A DNA stretch of 64,000 nucleotides, from contig CAJJDP010000052.1 of the NCBI GenBank assembly GCA_905182995.1, positions 343,665 through 407,664 on the forward strand. Reading direction: 5' to 3'. How positions within the stretch are numbered: the first letter of the stretch is position 1; the number at the start of each line of letters is the position of its first letter. Source of the DNA: Paramecium octaurelia (lineage: Eukaryota; Ciliophora; Oligohymenophorea; Peniculida; Parameciidae). Shown piece by piece: positions 13,060-25,342 of the stretch. The translations under genes and the position numbers were made by a program. Under the pieces are notes generated by a model. That model ran no database searches, had not been told where the DNA came from, and was given only the letters and a program-made list of their open reading frames with translations.

Positions 13060-13860
13060 AATAAAATTATCCCTTCAAATATTGCATTAACTGTTGGGCT
13101 TGTGTATTCATCTTCATTAATAATTTAGGAGAAGTTAATAATTTTTAATTTAATTTATTCTTCAAAAGTTAGTAATCAGAAATAATTGTAAAGTACTTTG
13201 TTGCTTTTTATTATACTTATTTAATAATACTGAGATACCCCATTCTCCAAATATGATTGTGAGTAATCATATTATTTGTAGTATGCCTAATCTTCAAGCC
13301 ATTCATCTAATTTATTAGAAAGATTAAATTAATCTTAATTCCTGTACACATTTATCTTTATGATAATAATTGTAGAATTATGAATGGATTCAAAAATTCA
13401 TAAATTTATTTAATTTATTATTCTTTTAAATAAAATATGAATATATAAAATTATTCAGCAATAAAATTTAAATATAAAATAGTCTACCCTGCATCAAAGC
13501 CTCAAATGGAAAATGTAGCTGTATATTAATAAGTGATTCCTCTTTACCTTTAAATCTAAACTAATTAGATTCATCTTATTATATATATTCACCATCAAGA
13601 ATCAACCAATTATTATTTTATTTATCATCGAAGGTTTAAGCATGAATTATATTCAGAAAAAGATGTCATAATACCCTGATAACATATTCTTCATTCTAAG
13701 ATGCCAAACTTGTAAATTGAAAATGTAGAATAAAATAATATAATACAAATAAATAATTCTCCTCTAAGAAATAGCACTCCTATATCTTGAATTTGGTTGC
13801 TTTAATACTGAAATTTAGTGGCCTATTTTTATATATCAATATTTATCATTTTCGCATATT
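13060..13860 (-). pseudogene. Broken coding-like region, unknown family
   Basis: Minus-strand segments have protein-like composition but do not connect. A first block ends at an in-frame TGA after ASQNEEYVIRVL; the same frame then resumes (TFDDKQNNNWLILDGEYIQQ, later EESLINIQLHFPFEAL) to another TGA near 13395. A further block in a different frame (LSNKLDEWLEDQAYYKQYDY) is followed by one in the third frame (LLTSPKLLMKMNTQAQQLMQ). I could not find GT...AG introns that join them. Either the gene has splice sites I missed or it is a decaying duplicate. Its downstream end abuts the Myb gene's 3' end. Confidence 0.35.
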
Positions 13861-13915
13861 TATAGATTTAGATATTCATTTCAAATCATTATTTTTTTTT
13901 TATTTCTTCCCTAAA

Positions 13916-16900
13916 ATGTCATCAGAATAGGTTGAGACAAATAACCAAGAATAAAGAATGTCAACAGACAACGTATAGTAAATTGAATTAACTTCGGTTT
14001 AAAATGAAAATAGAACCCAAGGAGTTTCATAGGTTCTTCTTCCGAAAACTGAAAAACAGGAATCTCTTCATTCAGTAATTTAATAAGTTCAAATACCTTA
14101 AAATAACAATTAACAAGAACCTGAATTGGAGGGGTTGAATATTTAAAATAACAATATTCATGAAGGTATAGTAACGGATGATAGAATTAATATCGAAAAA
14201 GATATACCTGAAGAATCCCATTAACATTTAGAATATCTGGGTTAATTAATTGACTTTATAAATAAACGATTTAACGAAGTTAAAAGATCCTCCAGTATTT
14301 ATAAATATTATACTAAAATTATATTTTAGATACTTATTTATATATCTACGATTTTGGAGTTAATATTTACTTTATAATATGGGAAAGTAAATAACATTTC
14401 AGATGCACCGGTTTATGAAGGATTATATTATTTTTCAATAGCTCTAGCCATTTTGCTTCATGTATATGTTTGGATTTATACATATAAATACATGAATGTA
14501 TAAAGACATCATCTTTGTTGGGATCTATTGAATTATGTTTATTATGCTATTATTGGAATCCTGAGCTACATAAAACTGTTGCCCTTTTTTGTGTTTTACT
14601 CCAGAGATAAGTCCATTCAATAGTTTTCATTCAGTTAGATCAACAAGTATCTAATAATGACAAGTGAAGACAGATAAGGAAATCCCTCTGGGTTGTTTAA
14701 GAAAAGAACTAAACCAGTAAATATTTTCAGAGACTTGATATTCCATCGTATAGCTTTAATTTCTATGATGATTACATTCTTAACACAATCAATTCCAATG
14801 CTTTTTATATAAGGATTTTTTAATGCTAAGGTAGGTAGATGGGACGATTATAATAACTTTAACTATTTTCTTTTGGTTGTTAATATCCTTTACTACCTAA
14901 CTGAACTTTAATTTATTGTATTTACTACTACTTATCGTTAAATAACTCTAGATATTTAAGAGAAATTGCACAAAATTGGAATTTATAAAATTCAAGAAAC
15001 TAAATAACTCCTTAAGGCTGATGAATCCTATCTTGAAAATGTGTAATCATTTTACTTTCAAATAGACACAAGTAAGTTCAGTGATTATGAGAAAAGAAGA
15101 TGTATAATTTAAATAATTAAATTTATTTTGAGATTAAGACTTCTCAAATTAATCGCCATTTCAAATATTGATTCTTATAAACCAGTAACATTATAATATT
15201 TGGCTAATGCATTTGAATTTATAGAAATCAATAAGATCATATTGTGTTATAAGAATAGTGAAAAGTTAGAAGAACTCAAGAATACATTCTCTAATTTTTC
15301 TAACTGTCAAATAGTTCATGAGGATGAAATCAATTTAGGTGGTATATGGAATAGTGATCAACAAGAAGAAACTTAAGGAGAAATCAAAAGAACTACTGTC
15401 TAAGTTAACACAAATAGACAATCTAATATAATTGCATAAATTACTGGACACAGAAACAGGCAGATTTCAACTATTTTTTATTTAATGGCTCCAGATCAAT
15501 TACGTCCAAAGTTTAGTATGAGTGATTCATTAAATAAGTAGATTAATAGGGAGAGATAAGTAGAGAAAGATAGATTATAGAGAATTTGTAATCAAAATAA
15601 CAGTTTAGAAGAAATTAGACAAGAAAATGATAACATAATCAATGAAATTACTAAGCTTGAAATTCTTAAAGAATAATTAGGATGTTTTAGAAGATTAGCT
15701 GATTGCTATCAATATTATGAGACTATTAAGAGAATGAACGTTTTCCAAGGTATAGTCCAAAGTCTTGTATCATTGTTGAATTTAACCTTTTAAATAATGC
15801 AATATGTGTATTTCATTTAAGTGGAAAAAGATAGTTTAATTTGGGCACTTATCATTTTGTAGATTTTAAATCCCATTTTGCAATTAATATCTTTTGCTAT
15901 GTTTTATGTCAAACTATACAAGAATTCAGCCATTTATGAAATGATCTCAGTAATTTTTCTCTTTTTCATATTCAATCTCTTAAAAATCTGGGATCTAGTT
16001 ATGAAGATCATTTTCCTTTGTTTTAAATACATCATTGAAAGAGCTGAAAGAAATTTCGCTGCCATTAATGTCAAAGCCTATATTAGATTTAAAAGTTATG
16101 CAGCTAAATTTAAAGGAAGTATTGGAATTGTTGCTTTTGATTATGGGGATGTTTAACTTGATCCATCTAGTTTATGGGATATCTCGAGTGCTCCCACCTA
16201 TTAGGCTATTATATGGAGAACAAGTGTTGATGAAGCCTTAAATAAGATACCCCAGTTTTTTATCTATATTTTAACAGTAAATAAAGATTACGCTTGGGGT
16301 TTCTCAATTGTAAGTAGTGTTAAAGATGGCTTTTTTGCAGTGAAAGATCTATTGGCAGTTGTAATTAAAGACTTCTTTGTACCTGCACTGATATTAAGAA
16401 AAGTATCTGTTGATTAGTTTTTTTAATCAATGTCTTATTTGAGTTCAATTTAAGAATCAATTTTAATAGAATATCCAAAATCATATGCTATTGTTTCCAA
16501 ATTAGATAGGTTTATTATAAATAAAAGAAAATATAAAATTGATTTCACTAAATTAGATTATTCTTATTTTGAGTAGTAGAGAAAGAAAAAATTATAGGCT
16601 CAATTGAAATTGGTTTTAGTAAATATAACTTCAAGTCTTGAAATCGAAAAAGCATAAGAATTTTTATATATGGGTGAAGAACTTATTCCAATATTCAAAT
16701 GTTTATAAGTGAGTGAACTCTAACAATTGAAGTTAAATTTTTCATTGGATGAAATTGCTCCTGAAAATTTATGGCTTATGAATATTATCCTGTTGTATTG
16801 TCCAAAAAATAGCCTAAAACAATTGGAAATACGTGTTGAAACAAAAAGGGCAATTTATCTTAACCTTGATTTAGAAAGAAGAAAGACTTTAACTGGCTTT

Positions 16901-17510
16901 GGTTATTCTTATTATTAAATTAGAGAAATGATAAGATAGAATAGAGTACAAAATGCTGAAACCATAATTATAGATAAATAGTTTCTTAAATTAGATAGAT
17001 ATAATTTTTCAGAATTTTATCTCGAAGTTGGAGGTTGTTTAGATTTAAAAAATTGCAAAACTTTCTTTAATCAGTTTATTGAAGTCAAAACTTTAGAAAT
17101 AGCACTATAATCAGATAGTGAGAATTAAGGTTTTAGTTTATAACAGAATATTAATAGTAAAGTATTAACTAAACTATCATTGAACTTTTAAAATATTGAA
17201 TTAAATACATAAGGATTTAGTTTATCTAATCTACAAGAGTTTAAATTGACTTTAATAAATTGTAAATTTGACAGCAAAGATTTGCAAAGACTATTACTTA
17301 CAATGAAATAGGGACGTATCATTTTGAATTTAAGGTAAAAAATTTTAATATTTTAGATAAGCGCTTGTAAGGAACTGCGAAAGGCAATGTATGGAGAGGA
17401 GTATGATTAGATCAATGAGAACTGAGGATTTTGGATTAAATTAAAAAGAGATGGGGGATATTCAATAATAACTATAAAATAGAGGAGTTAGAATCACCAT
17501 TTTGATTTGA
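13916..17510 (+). CDS. Large multi-pass membrane protein, Paramecium-type
   Basis: An uninterrupted frame of more than 1160 codons. The first ~120 residues are hydrophilic and Gln/Asn-rich. Hydrophobic segments follow around residues 135-155, 165-190, 210-235, 280-305 and 320-345, and a second cluster around 620-710, so it is probably a polytopic protein. The long C-terminal part has spaced Leu/Asn patterns (LKLNFSLDEIAPENLWLMNI, LTKLSLNFQNIELNTQGFSL) that resemble irregular leucine-rich repeats. The 3' end is ambiguous: a 22-nt intron-like sequence (17337-17358) leads to TGA at 17508-17510 (1190 residues), whereas reading through it stops at 17423-17425 (1169 residues). Family not recognised; a sensory or scaffold role would be guesswork. 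Confidence 0.8.
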
Positions 17511-17777
17511 TGAAATTCATAACGTTTAAATTAAAGAATAATATTCTTAAAAATATATATATTTTTAGTACTATTAAATTCTTTCAATATTTTTCGAATA
17601 ATGAAGCTTTAAAATAACTAAATTATTCATCTTGAAACATAATTAAATTATGGCCTTCTATGATGATAATCAAATGTTGTGAATCATAAATGATAATTAT
17701 TTAGCGATAAGATAGATAAAAACAATATTAACAAATATACTAGTTAAGAATAATGTACTATTATTATTATAATTGAA

Positions 17778-18202
17778 TCACTCTTTCAAAGCAAACTTTC
17801 TCAATGGGAAGTTGTTGAGTTTTTTCCATTATCTGGCAGTCTTTTAAGCTAATTTATATTGAAATTATGAACCTCTTTCGCTTCTGGTTAATCTTTATCT
17901 GATTGCTCTTGTTTTTTTTCCTCTTAGATCAACAGGAAGTTTTCCACTTGACTTAGTGGTTGATTTAACTTAATTTCTTCTTTATTCATTAATGACTGTT
18001 AAGTATTTTGCAATTCTCTTTCTCACAAGCTGAAATATAAGCACTAATCAATTACTCCAATTCTGCCAAGTTTTTAAGCATTACCAGCTGAAACTTTGAC
18101 TGTTCTTAATTGAATGAGTTCTGACTTAAGCTTCTCTAAATCCTTAAGTAAATCTTCTGGCTTTTACTCTCTGAGCTTTCTAACCTTGAACTTTTGTGAC
18201 AT
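17778..18202 (-). CDS. RPL35: 60S ribosomal protein L35 (uL29)
   Basis: Large-subunit protein near the exit tunnel. A 26-nt intron (18030-18055, ending CAG) gives 132 residues. Conserved blocks: KVRKLREQKPEDLLKDLEKL, ELIQLRTVKVSAGNAQKLGRI, VRKRIAKYLTVINEQRR, LPVDLRGKKTRAIRQRL and the terminal PLRKFALKE, matching eukaryotic L35 (human 123 residues). It converges with the membrane-protein gene, 267 bp apart; that gap is AT-rich and holds no recognised gene. Confidence 0.95.
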
Positions 18203-18400
18203 ATTTTAAAATTAGATTTAATTTTTATTAAAAATGGGGAATTCATTCATTTAAGATGAGACCTAAAATTTATCATTCTAGTGGGATAGTTATTGATTCA
18301 TATTTATTTAATCTTTAAGATCTATGTTAAATACTAAGTTGATGTAAACATCAAATTTTTAAAGAAATATGCAAATATATATTATGTATAATTTCAAGAA

Positions 18401-20632
18401 TCAATCTTAATCTGAATTTTATTCATTAATAAACTTATATAAGCATTTTAGATCTAAAATCGCATCCTCATATTCATCTTCTAAGTCTTGTTGTTTAATC
18501 ATCTCACAAATAGGTTAATATTTAAACAGTTCTCTTATATCTACATATAGATCTTCTTTATGTTGGGATAGAATTAAAATCTGTTTTTTGAATATTTCAG
18601 AAATTTCAGGCAGGAATTCCTCCTTGATTGTTAATTTTAATAGTGGAACTGAGTTAATAATTATTTGATTGTCTTCAGTGATTTGTTTATCAAATTCATT
18701 ATCCATTTCCATACAAGATATGAAATATTGCCTAATAGCTTTACATAACAACATAATTCCTATCATTTTTTCATTAAAATCAAAGAATAGTTTACCACTT
18801 ACGAATTTAAAATATCTCAAGATCTCAGGAAATGCTATATCTTTATTGGATATATCTGATAAAAACAAAATGAATAGTTGCTTACAAAATTCTATTTACT
18901 CTGCAGTTAAATTTTCGTAATGTTGTTTTACTATTATTTCTTAATCAAAAAATTTTGTTTTAATGCAACACAATTTAGTCTTAACTCTCTCCTATGACTT
19001 TGATGATTTAATGTAGGATTCTACTTTATTCATAACACATCCTACAAACTGAGGGATATCCTATTATTGATTAGGTTCTCCGAAGATCTCATCTTTATAC
19101 AATTCATTAAGTTTCTATTGTAAAGCCTTGAATTTTCGATCGTTTATAACAAAGCTTAATTAATCCAACTCATCAATTCTGTCTAATACTAATTGAAGTA
19201 CTGAATATAAGACTGTTTCATCCCTGTCCTCAATATTCTTATTTGAATGCTCAAAATTTAATTAGTCAAGGCCTTTAAAATCTAAATAGTCAAAATCATT
19301 CATCTTTAACTATTAAGCAATAGTTTCCATTCCTTACTTATCTACAATCAACTTAACCAGTTCCACACTTGGTAGTATGTATATCCCCTGTTCTTCTGGC
19401 CTATCTTATACATTGTATCTGCTCTTTCTTAGAGACAAGTATTAGAGTACTTCAGGTACTGGAACATCAAGCTAGACAGCAGAGTATAGTAGAGTCTTAG
19501 CAGCTTTCTTAATTATTTTCTGATGCAACAGTTGAGCTTCACTACAACCACCATGTTGATATTTATTAACTATAGGTCCAGTCAATACATAATTATTTAT
19601 TCTTTCTAAGTAGGCAATAATTAATTCGCATTTCTTATCTGCACACTTTGCTTTAGCTGTTAACTTATCCTTTAATTATCTTAGCTTCTTTTAAAATATG
19701 ATTCCTGAACATGTTGCTATTATTTGCTCTCGATGTTAGTCTCTCTTCTCATAAACAAGTTTGACCATCTCTAAAATTAATTCTAATTAGTCTGTTTTGT
19801 AATTGGTTCTAAAGTATTTGATCTAATCATCTGCATTTACATTCTCTCCTACCTTTTGCCATAACTGATTAGCCAAGTCATCACAATCCTTTAGATACAG
19901 AGAGTAGATGTAAGTTTTTTATAGGATTTTAAAGTCTTATAGAATTTTGGGGACTGCAACTTTATTTTCAATAAGGATTGTCAAAGCTTACAATATCCTT
20001 ATTCTGGATTATGGCCATTTATATTAGTAATCATCTCTCACACTAGTATCTTTAAATGTTTATGAATTCTTGTTTTACTTTGATTACTTCTTGTCTTCCT
20101 ATTAAAAATCATTGACCATTTATCTAATGTCCTCATCATCGAAGTCTTAAATTAAAGGAATGGATTTAAGTTTCTCCAAAATTTCATTATTTTTTGAGTT
20201 TTCCTTAGTCTTTTTTCCTACATGCTCTTTTTTTTGTTAATCACTTTTTTTATTATCGAGAGATTGATTTTTTAAAATAATATCTTCATTCTCGATTTGG
20301 ATTTAGGGTTATTATTTTTCAAGAATATCTTATTATTTGGCTTATATTTTGTCAGATTTATTTTTTATTTTATTTCTAGACATATCTTCTGTTTATTGAC
20401 CTGATCCTTAATTTTCTTAACTCGAGTCTGAATCTGATTGAGAATTATAGTTTTAGATTTAACACTAATTCGATAAATAGTGATATAGTTATTCTTTACT
20501 TTTTAACATGAATTTTTAAATGTGAAACTTCTATATTAATTTTAAGAATTCCTAATAATCCTTCAATTCTGAGTAGTTTTGACTTTTAAAAACTGGTAAT
20601 TGATTTGCAAGCTATGTTGTGGAATTTAACAT
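18401..20632 (-). CDS. Unidentified 743-residue helical protein
   Basis: A single uninterrupted frame from ATG (20632-20630) to TGA (18403-18401), no intron needed. The first ~150 residues are Gln/Ser/Lys-rich and low-complexity; the rest is predicted helical, rich in Leu, Ile, Lys and Glu with regular amphipathic spacing (RIRILQALTILIENKVAVPK; LLCKAIRQYFISCMEMDNEF), which suggests an alpha-helical repeat fold such as HEAT or PCI. I could not assign a family. The upstream start was preferred over a later ATG (20508) because the coding pattern continues through NQLPVFKSQNYSELKDYQEF. Codon use is AT-rich like its neighbours. Confidence 0.75.
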
Positions 20633-21248
20633 TAATATTTATCAATCAAATTCACAATGCAATATTTGGCAAAATTTTACAAGGATTTGAAACATTTATT
20701 AAGATTAAAAAATCAACTATATAAATAAATATGATCAAATTATTTACATTTAAGATTAATAATATATTCAAAACTAATAACAAACTATTAGATTTAAAAA
20801 TATTTACATCCTTATGCAATTTAATTAGGTAAAACACTAATAATATAATAATTATTCAAATTGTTATTTTTACATTTAATAGGTCAGTTTTTAAATTTTA
20901 TTTTGATTTGACCTATTGAGTTAGGATAATTTATATAATATCTTATTTCCTTATAAAATCTATTTCTTTGATGAGATTATACACTCTTTTATTTGATTAT
21001 TTTAGAACTGTATCTTGGCTTGATTTATTTTTTTATAATTATTCTTTTAGATACTCTTTTCTATCATATCTAATTTGAATAAAATGTCAACTAAAAATAA
21101 ACAAATAAGAAATTTAAATAATTATATTATTTTCGATATCTTTAGATTACAAAGAGTATTCAAAAGTTTAAGGATTGATAAAAAAATTCACAATATTCTT
21201 TAAATTAGAGTTAGACTTCTTTATAACCAGGCTATTCATAAAGCGGTC
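20633..21248. other. AT-rich intergenic region with a small inverted repeat
   Basis: No open frame of interest. A 9-bp inverted repeat, AATAGGTCA (20878-20886) and TGACCTATT (20909-20917) with a 22-base spacer, could fold as a hairpin between two genes on the minus strand. Its meaning is unknown. Confidence 0.4.
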
Positions 21249-22953
21249 TCATTTCATCTTGGGTTCCCAGACCTAGAATACAACAATTTTTGGTTGGTTG
21301 ATATTTAGGATGCTTACTATCAACACTAGTGGCCACATTGACATAATTTTGTTAATTGAAGTCACAATACACAATTTGTTATTACTAAATGATAATGATT
21401 TGGAATTTACATTAAAGATTGAATCAGGATTTTCATATGTTGGAAGATTTATAAAATGATCTATGAACAATTAATGCAATAAAGTAACAAATATTTTCAT
21501 AGCCTCTTTATAATTGGGAATTTTATAAAATTGAGAGTACCATTCATATATAAGAAGGACTCTCTAAACAAGAATTTGAATATAAACATAATCCATTTGA
21601 ATCAACTTCGATACTTCTGCACTTATTTAACTAAATATTTACAATAGTTATTACCCTATTGTAACATTAGGTCTCAATTCGACCCTGTCAGTTACAAATT
21701 AAGGATGACCTGGCAATAAATATCCCCCTGGAGATGATATTTTTTTAATGAATTATTTATGTTCATCTGTCATAGTATTTTTGGTCATAAATGGTATTTT
21801 CTTAAAAAGGGCAGTTGTGATGGAAAAGATTAATTTAGATTTAAGTTCGACTTCTTTGTTATCAAAAATACTCCAATTTTTAGTAAAATACTTGTTTTTG
21901 TTACATTCAACAACAAACAATATTAAAACTTCTTTGTAGTTCTATTTAATTTGATAAATCAATTACAAATTCATTATCGAATTTATCAATTAATTACTAT
22001 GCTTCAGTTTCGTAATACCCTTGTCTTCGTTGTAACCAAACTCTTTTCAAGTATTTTCTAAGCACTAAACCAATTCTAATATACCAAAACAATCCTATTA
22101 ACTTTCTTCTCAATTTGAGTATCTCATCGTCAGTAAAATTCCTTTAATTTTTCCTTCTTCTATCCCTCCTGTTCTAATTTGAATTATAACTCATTTAGCT
22201 ATCATTCATAGAGGCTCTGCTGATTGTTCTATGATGATCTGACCCATCTTAATCTCTACTCTTACTTAGGTTCCTATCCTTTATATATTTTTTATCCCTA
22301 TTCCTCCTCTGATTATATCGATCATTTGGATGTCTTCTTCTGTCCACATTTGAATGATGTCTATGTTACCTGCTGCTGTTTCTACTGTAGAGATCATCAG
22401 TGTATTCACTTGAATATGAATCTCTTTTCTTATAATTAAGATCTTTATTGCCTTTATTATTTTTTTGGATCAACTCCATAATTATTTTTTTATAGGGTTC
22501 ATCGTTATTAGATGATTGTGGATAGGGATACAAGAATGGAGGAGGCATAGGGAAGTATGGATTCATAAACATATATGGTGACATCATAGGCTAAACTTAT
22601 TATTATTATTATTATTGTTGTGGAGGACCTGGTAAATACTGTGGAATGATAATTGGATGTTAAACAGTTTGTTTAGGTCCTTATTCGATGTTGTTTATTT
22701 GTCTTCGCAAAGTTTTAACCTCTTCTAATAACTATAATGTAACTTCATCCTTTTCAGTTTTAGGCTATATGATGGTTTGATTGAATGAGGGCTTGTAGGA
22801 TTCAGTTTTAGACTCTTTTACTAAATTGACTAATTCTTTAATAGTGTCCTGCTATTTTTCCAGTTTTCTTCTTAAATCCTAAATTTGTTTGGTGTCTCTA
22901 AAGCTTTTATTTTCCAACTCAGGTAATAGAAAGCGGTTCGGAGTTCTAGACAT
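21249..22953 (-). CDS. Unidentified protein with coiled coil, Pro/Gln linker and helical C-terminus
   Basis: Begins MSRTPNRFLLPELENKS and runs 558 residues after one 28-nt intron (21891-21918, GTTT...AAG, tentative because its ends are atypical). N-terminal residues 15-110 look coiled-coil; a run of Gln from TAA codons (around plus position 22595-22615) and a Pro/Met/Tyr-rich segment follow; then a strongly basic Arg/Asp/Ser region; then a helical C-terminal half beginning RRKLIGLFWYIRIGLVLRKY. Family not recognised. It is divergent from the MORN gene, with 154 bp between the two starts. Confidence 0.7.
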
Positions 22954-23107
22954 TGAAAGTGTTAATAAAATATAAATTAGTAATAATAATTTCTTCATAA
23001 ATTTTTCTTAGTATAATATTCACAGCAAAATAATCTAATTGTGGATTAATTAAGTTACAGACATTTGAATTTGATATGCAATTTTGAACAAAAAAATATT
23101 ATAATAA

Positions 23108-24139
23108 ATGTATGAGTTTATTAACAAATACAAAAATAAATATGTCAATTACGAAGACTTGAAGGACAAGGCAGTTTTTATAAGAAAAAATGATAAAACC
23201 TATTTCGGTGAGGTACTTAATTAACGGAAACACGGAAAGGGGATTATAGCTGGTGGGAATTACTTCTACGCTGGAGACTTTCAGAATGATACTAAACATG
23301 GAATTGGATATGAAAGAAATTAGGATGGAACATCTTATGATGGAGAATTCGTAAATGATTAGCATCAAGGCTTTGGAACCTACTGGTATGCTGATGGTAG
23401 CTATTACGAAGGGAATTGGTGTAATTCATTGAAACATGGAGAGGGACTCTATAGGAAGGGGGATGACATTGAGTATTATGGGGATTGGAAGTTTGGCTAA
23501 GTGGATGGGAAAGGATACTTGAAGACTAAAAAATCAAAATATGAAGGAGAGTTCAAGAATGGTTAAAAGAATGGATTTGGTATTGAAACGTTTAATGATG
23601 GAATTTGTTATCGCGGATAATATGTAAATGGAAAGGCTGAAGGATAAGGGCTACTGATTGGAGATGGTTTCAAGTACGAAGGAGAATTCAAAAATGGACT
23701 CAAACACGGTAATGGCAAATTGATAGTTGATAATGTTGAATTTGAAGGTTCCTTTTTAAACGATCAGAAAAATGGATACGGAGAAATGAAATGGCCAAGT
23801 GGCAGTCATTTCAAAGGATATTTTCTAAATGATGTGAGACAAGGGTATGGGCAGATGTTTTGGCAAGACGGATCCTTCTATAAGGGTCAATGGCATAATG
23901 GAAAACAACAAGGACATGGAAGACTCTTTAATAATCATCGATTGATTAGCACTACTTTCAATACCAACAAACAAAATATCGAAGAGCCCAACATACCATA
24001 ATTATCTACCATTTAATCTTCGAATATTAGGTAAAATATCACTCGATCCAGAATATCAACTAGATCCAGAATTTCTACTTCTTGTTCGTCTCCAAAAAAA
24101 AAGTTTTGCTAAAGAAACTCCACTGTTTAAAACAATTGA
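23108..24139 (+). CDS. MORN-repeat protein
   Basis: Intronless, 343 residues. About ten tandem MORN units (consensus Y-x-G-x-(F/W)-x-(N/D)-G-x-x-x-G-x-G) span residues ~30-275, for example YEGNWCNSLKHGEGL, YEGEFKNGQKNGFG and YKGQWHNGKQQGHG. MORN repeats bind membranes lipids or act as scaffolds; in ciliates and apicomplexans they occur at cortical and basal structures. The last ~65 residues are Ser/Thr/Arg-rich with a short repeated pattern (TRSRIS). No catalytic domain such as a lipid kinase is attached, so a structural role is the simplest inference. Confidence 0.93.
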
Positions 24140-24377
24140 CATACATATATATATTATTATTACTCCATGAAAATGAATTAATAATATTTTAAATTGTATC
24201 TAATCATCTTCAGATTATGTCAAATAGGATTATTATTCAATCTTATCCACATGATTCCATTTAGATTTGAGGTACAGTTAATTCAAAGACTCCATTTTTG
24301 AGAAAATCCCTTATTCGATTAATAATTCCAAATGTATGCAGCTGTTTATCATTATTTATTTAATATATTATTAACAG

Positions 24378-24941
24378 ATGAACTTCAATTAATAGGGATA
24401 CCCAACATAAATCAAATCTCAAAAGTCATTAAATTCTCAACATTAAAACTCCAAAAATTCTAATAAAAGATCAATACTAAATACACCTCTCTTATCGAAG
24501 CATTCTAAAACAAATCGAATCAACACTCTAGACGACTTAAATAATAAGGAAAAATTCTTAGATTTAAAAAATTTAAGGACCCCGATAACAAAATAAATCT
24601 CCCTTGACACAGAGCCTTAGTACTTTCAGGGAAAGAGACCTTCGGATATAGATAAGGCTAACTTTCTTTAAATTTAAACTGCAAGGACTATGCGCTCTAG
24701 TTAAATTGATCGAAATAATACTATGAAAACACAGGCAATATAATAAATTCCAACGGAATAGAGGAACAAAAATTATTTCAAAAGCGAGTCCATTAGTAAT
24801 GAAAAGATCTTAGATTTGCTCTTAATGAACACATAAGAATTAAAGGGGTTTTTCCAGAAAGAGAAAGAACCCTTACAAAGAGCCAAACCAAGAATAAATA
24901 ATGCAAAAGGTTTTCCTTCCGATTTCTTCTCTATTTTATGA
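24378..24941 (+). CDS. Unidentified Ser/Asn/Lys-rich protein
   Basis: Uninterrupted frame of 187 residues from ATG to TGA (24939-24941). The N-terminal half is Ser/Asn/Gln-rich and basic (KSLNSQHQNSKNSNKRSIL), then comes a more ordered stretch (INTLDDLNNKEKFLDLKNL) and a helical segment near the end (EKILDLLLMNTQELKGFF). No domain recognised. It follows the MORN gene by 238 bp on the same strand. Confidence 0.55.
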
Positions 24942-25342
24942 GTTTGATAATATCATTAAATTTTGATTAAATATCTAGGAATTGCAAATAATAATCATGC
25001 GATTGTCAGTTATTTATCTAGATACAACATTATATAAGTTTTCATCCTCCAATTTAAACAGTATTTAATTTCATTATAATTATACATTATATTGTGATAT
25101 ATATTTTGTCATTAAAATGAAATAAATCTAGTTAATTCTAATACTGTAACTGCATCCATGAGATTTCAATATGAATGACTATCCAGTTCAAAAAGATTGA
25201 TGGTAATTCAATAGAATGTGTAATTTAAAAAAAAGACAAAATAAAATAGAAATCCTGAAAATAATGGGGAGACGAATGAATGCAAAATTTTATCATCGAT
25301 TAATAATAATTCACTTATTAAATTATATTTTTAGTTTTAGAA
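24942..25342. other. Intergenic, nothing recognised
   Basis: About 400 bases of AT-rich sequence between two plus-strand genes; no supported frame or structural signal seen. Confidence 0.5.

Noticed and set aside
22590..22620. ATT/TTA-type microsatellite as a separate repeat element
   Set aside because: On the minus strand it is a run of TAA codons, a poly-Gln tract inside the gene at 21249-22953.
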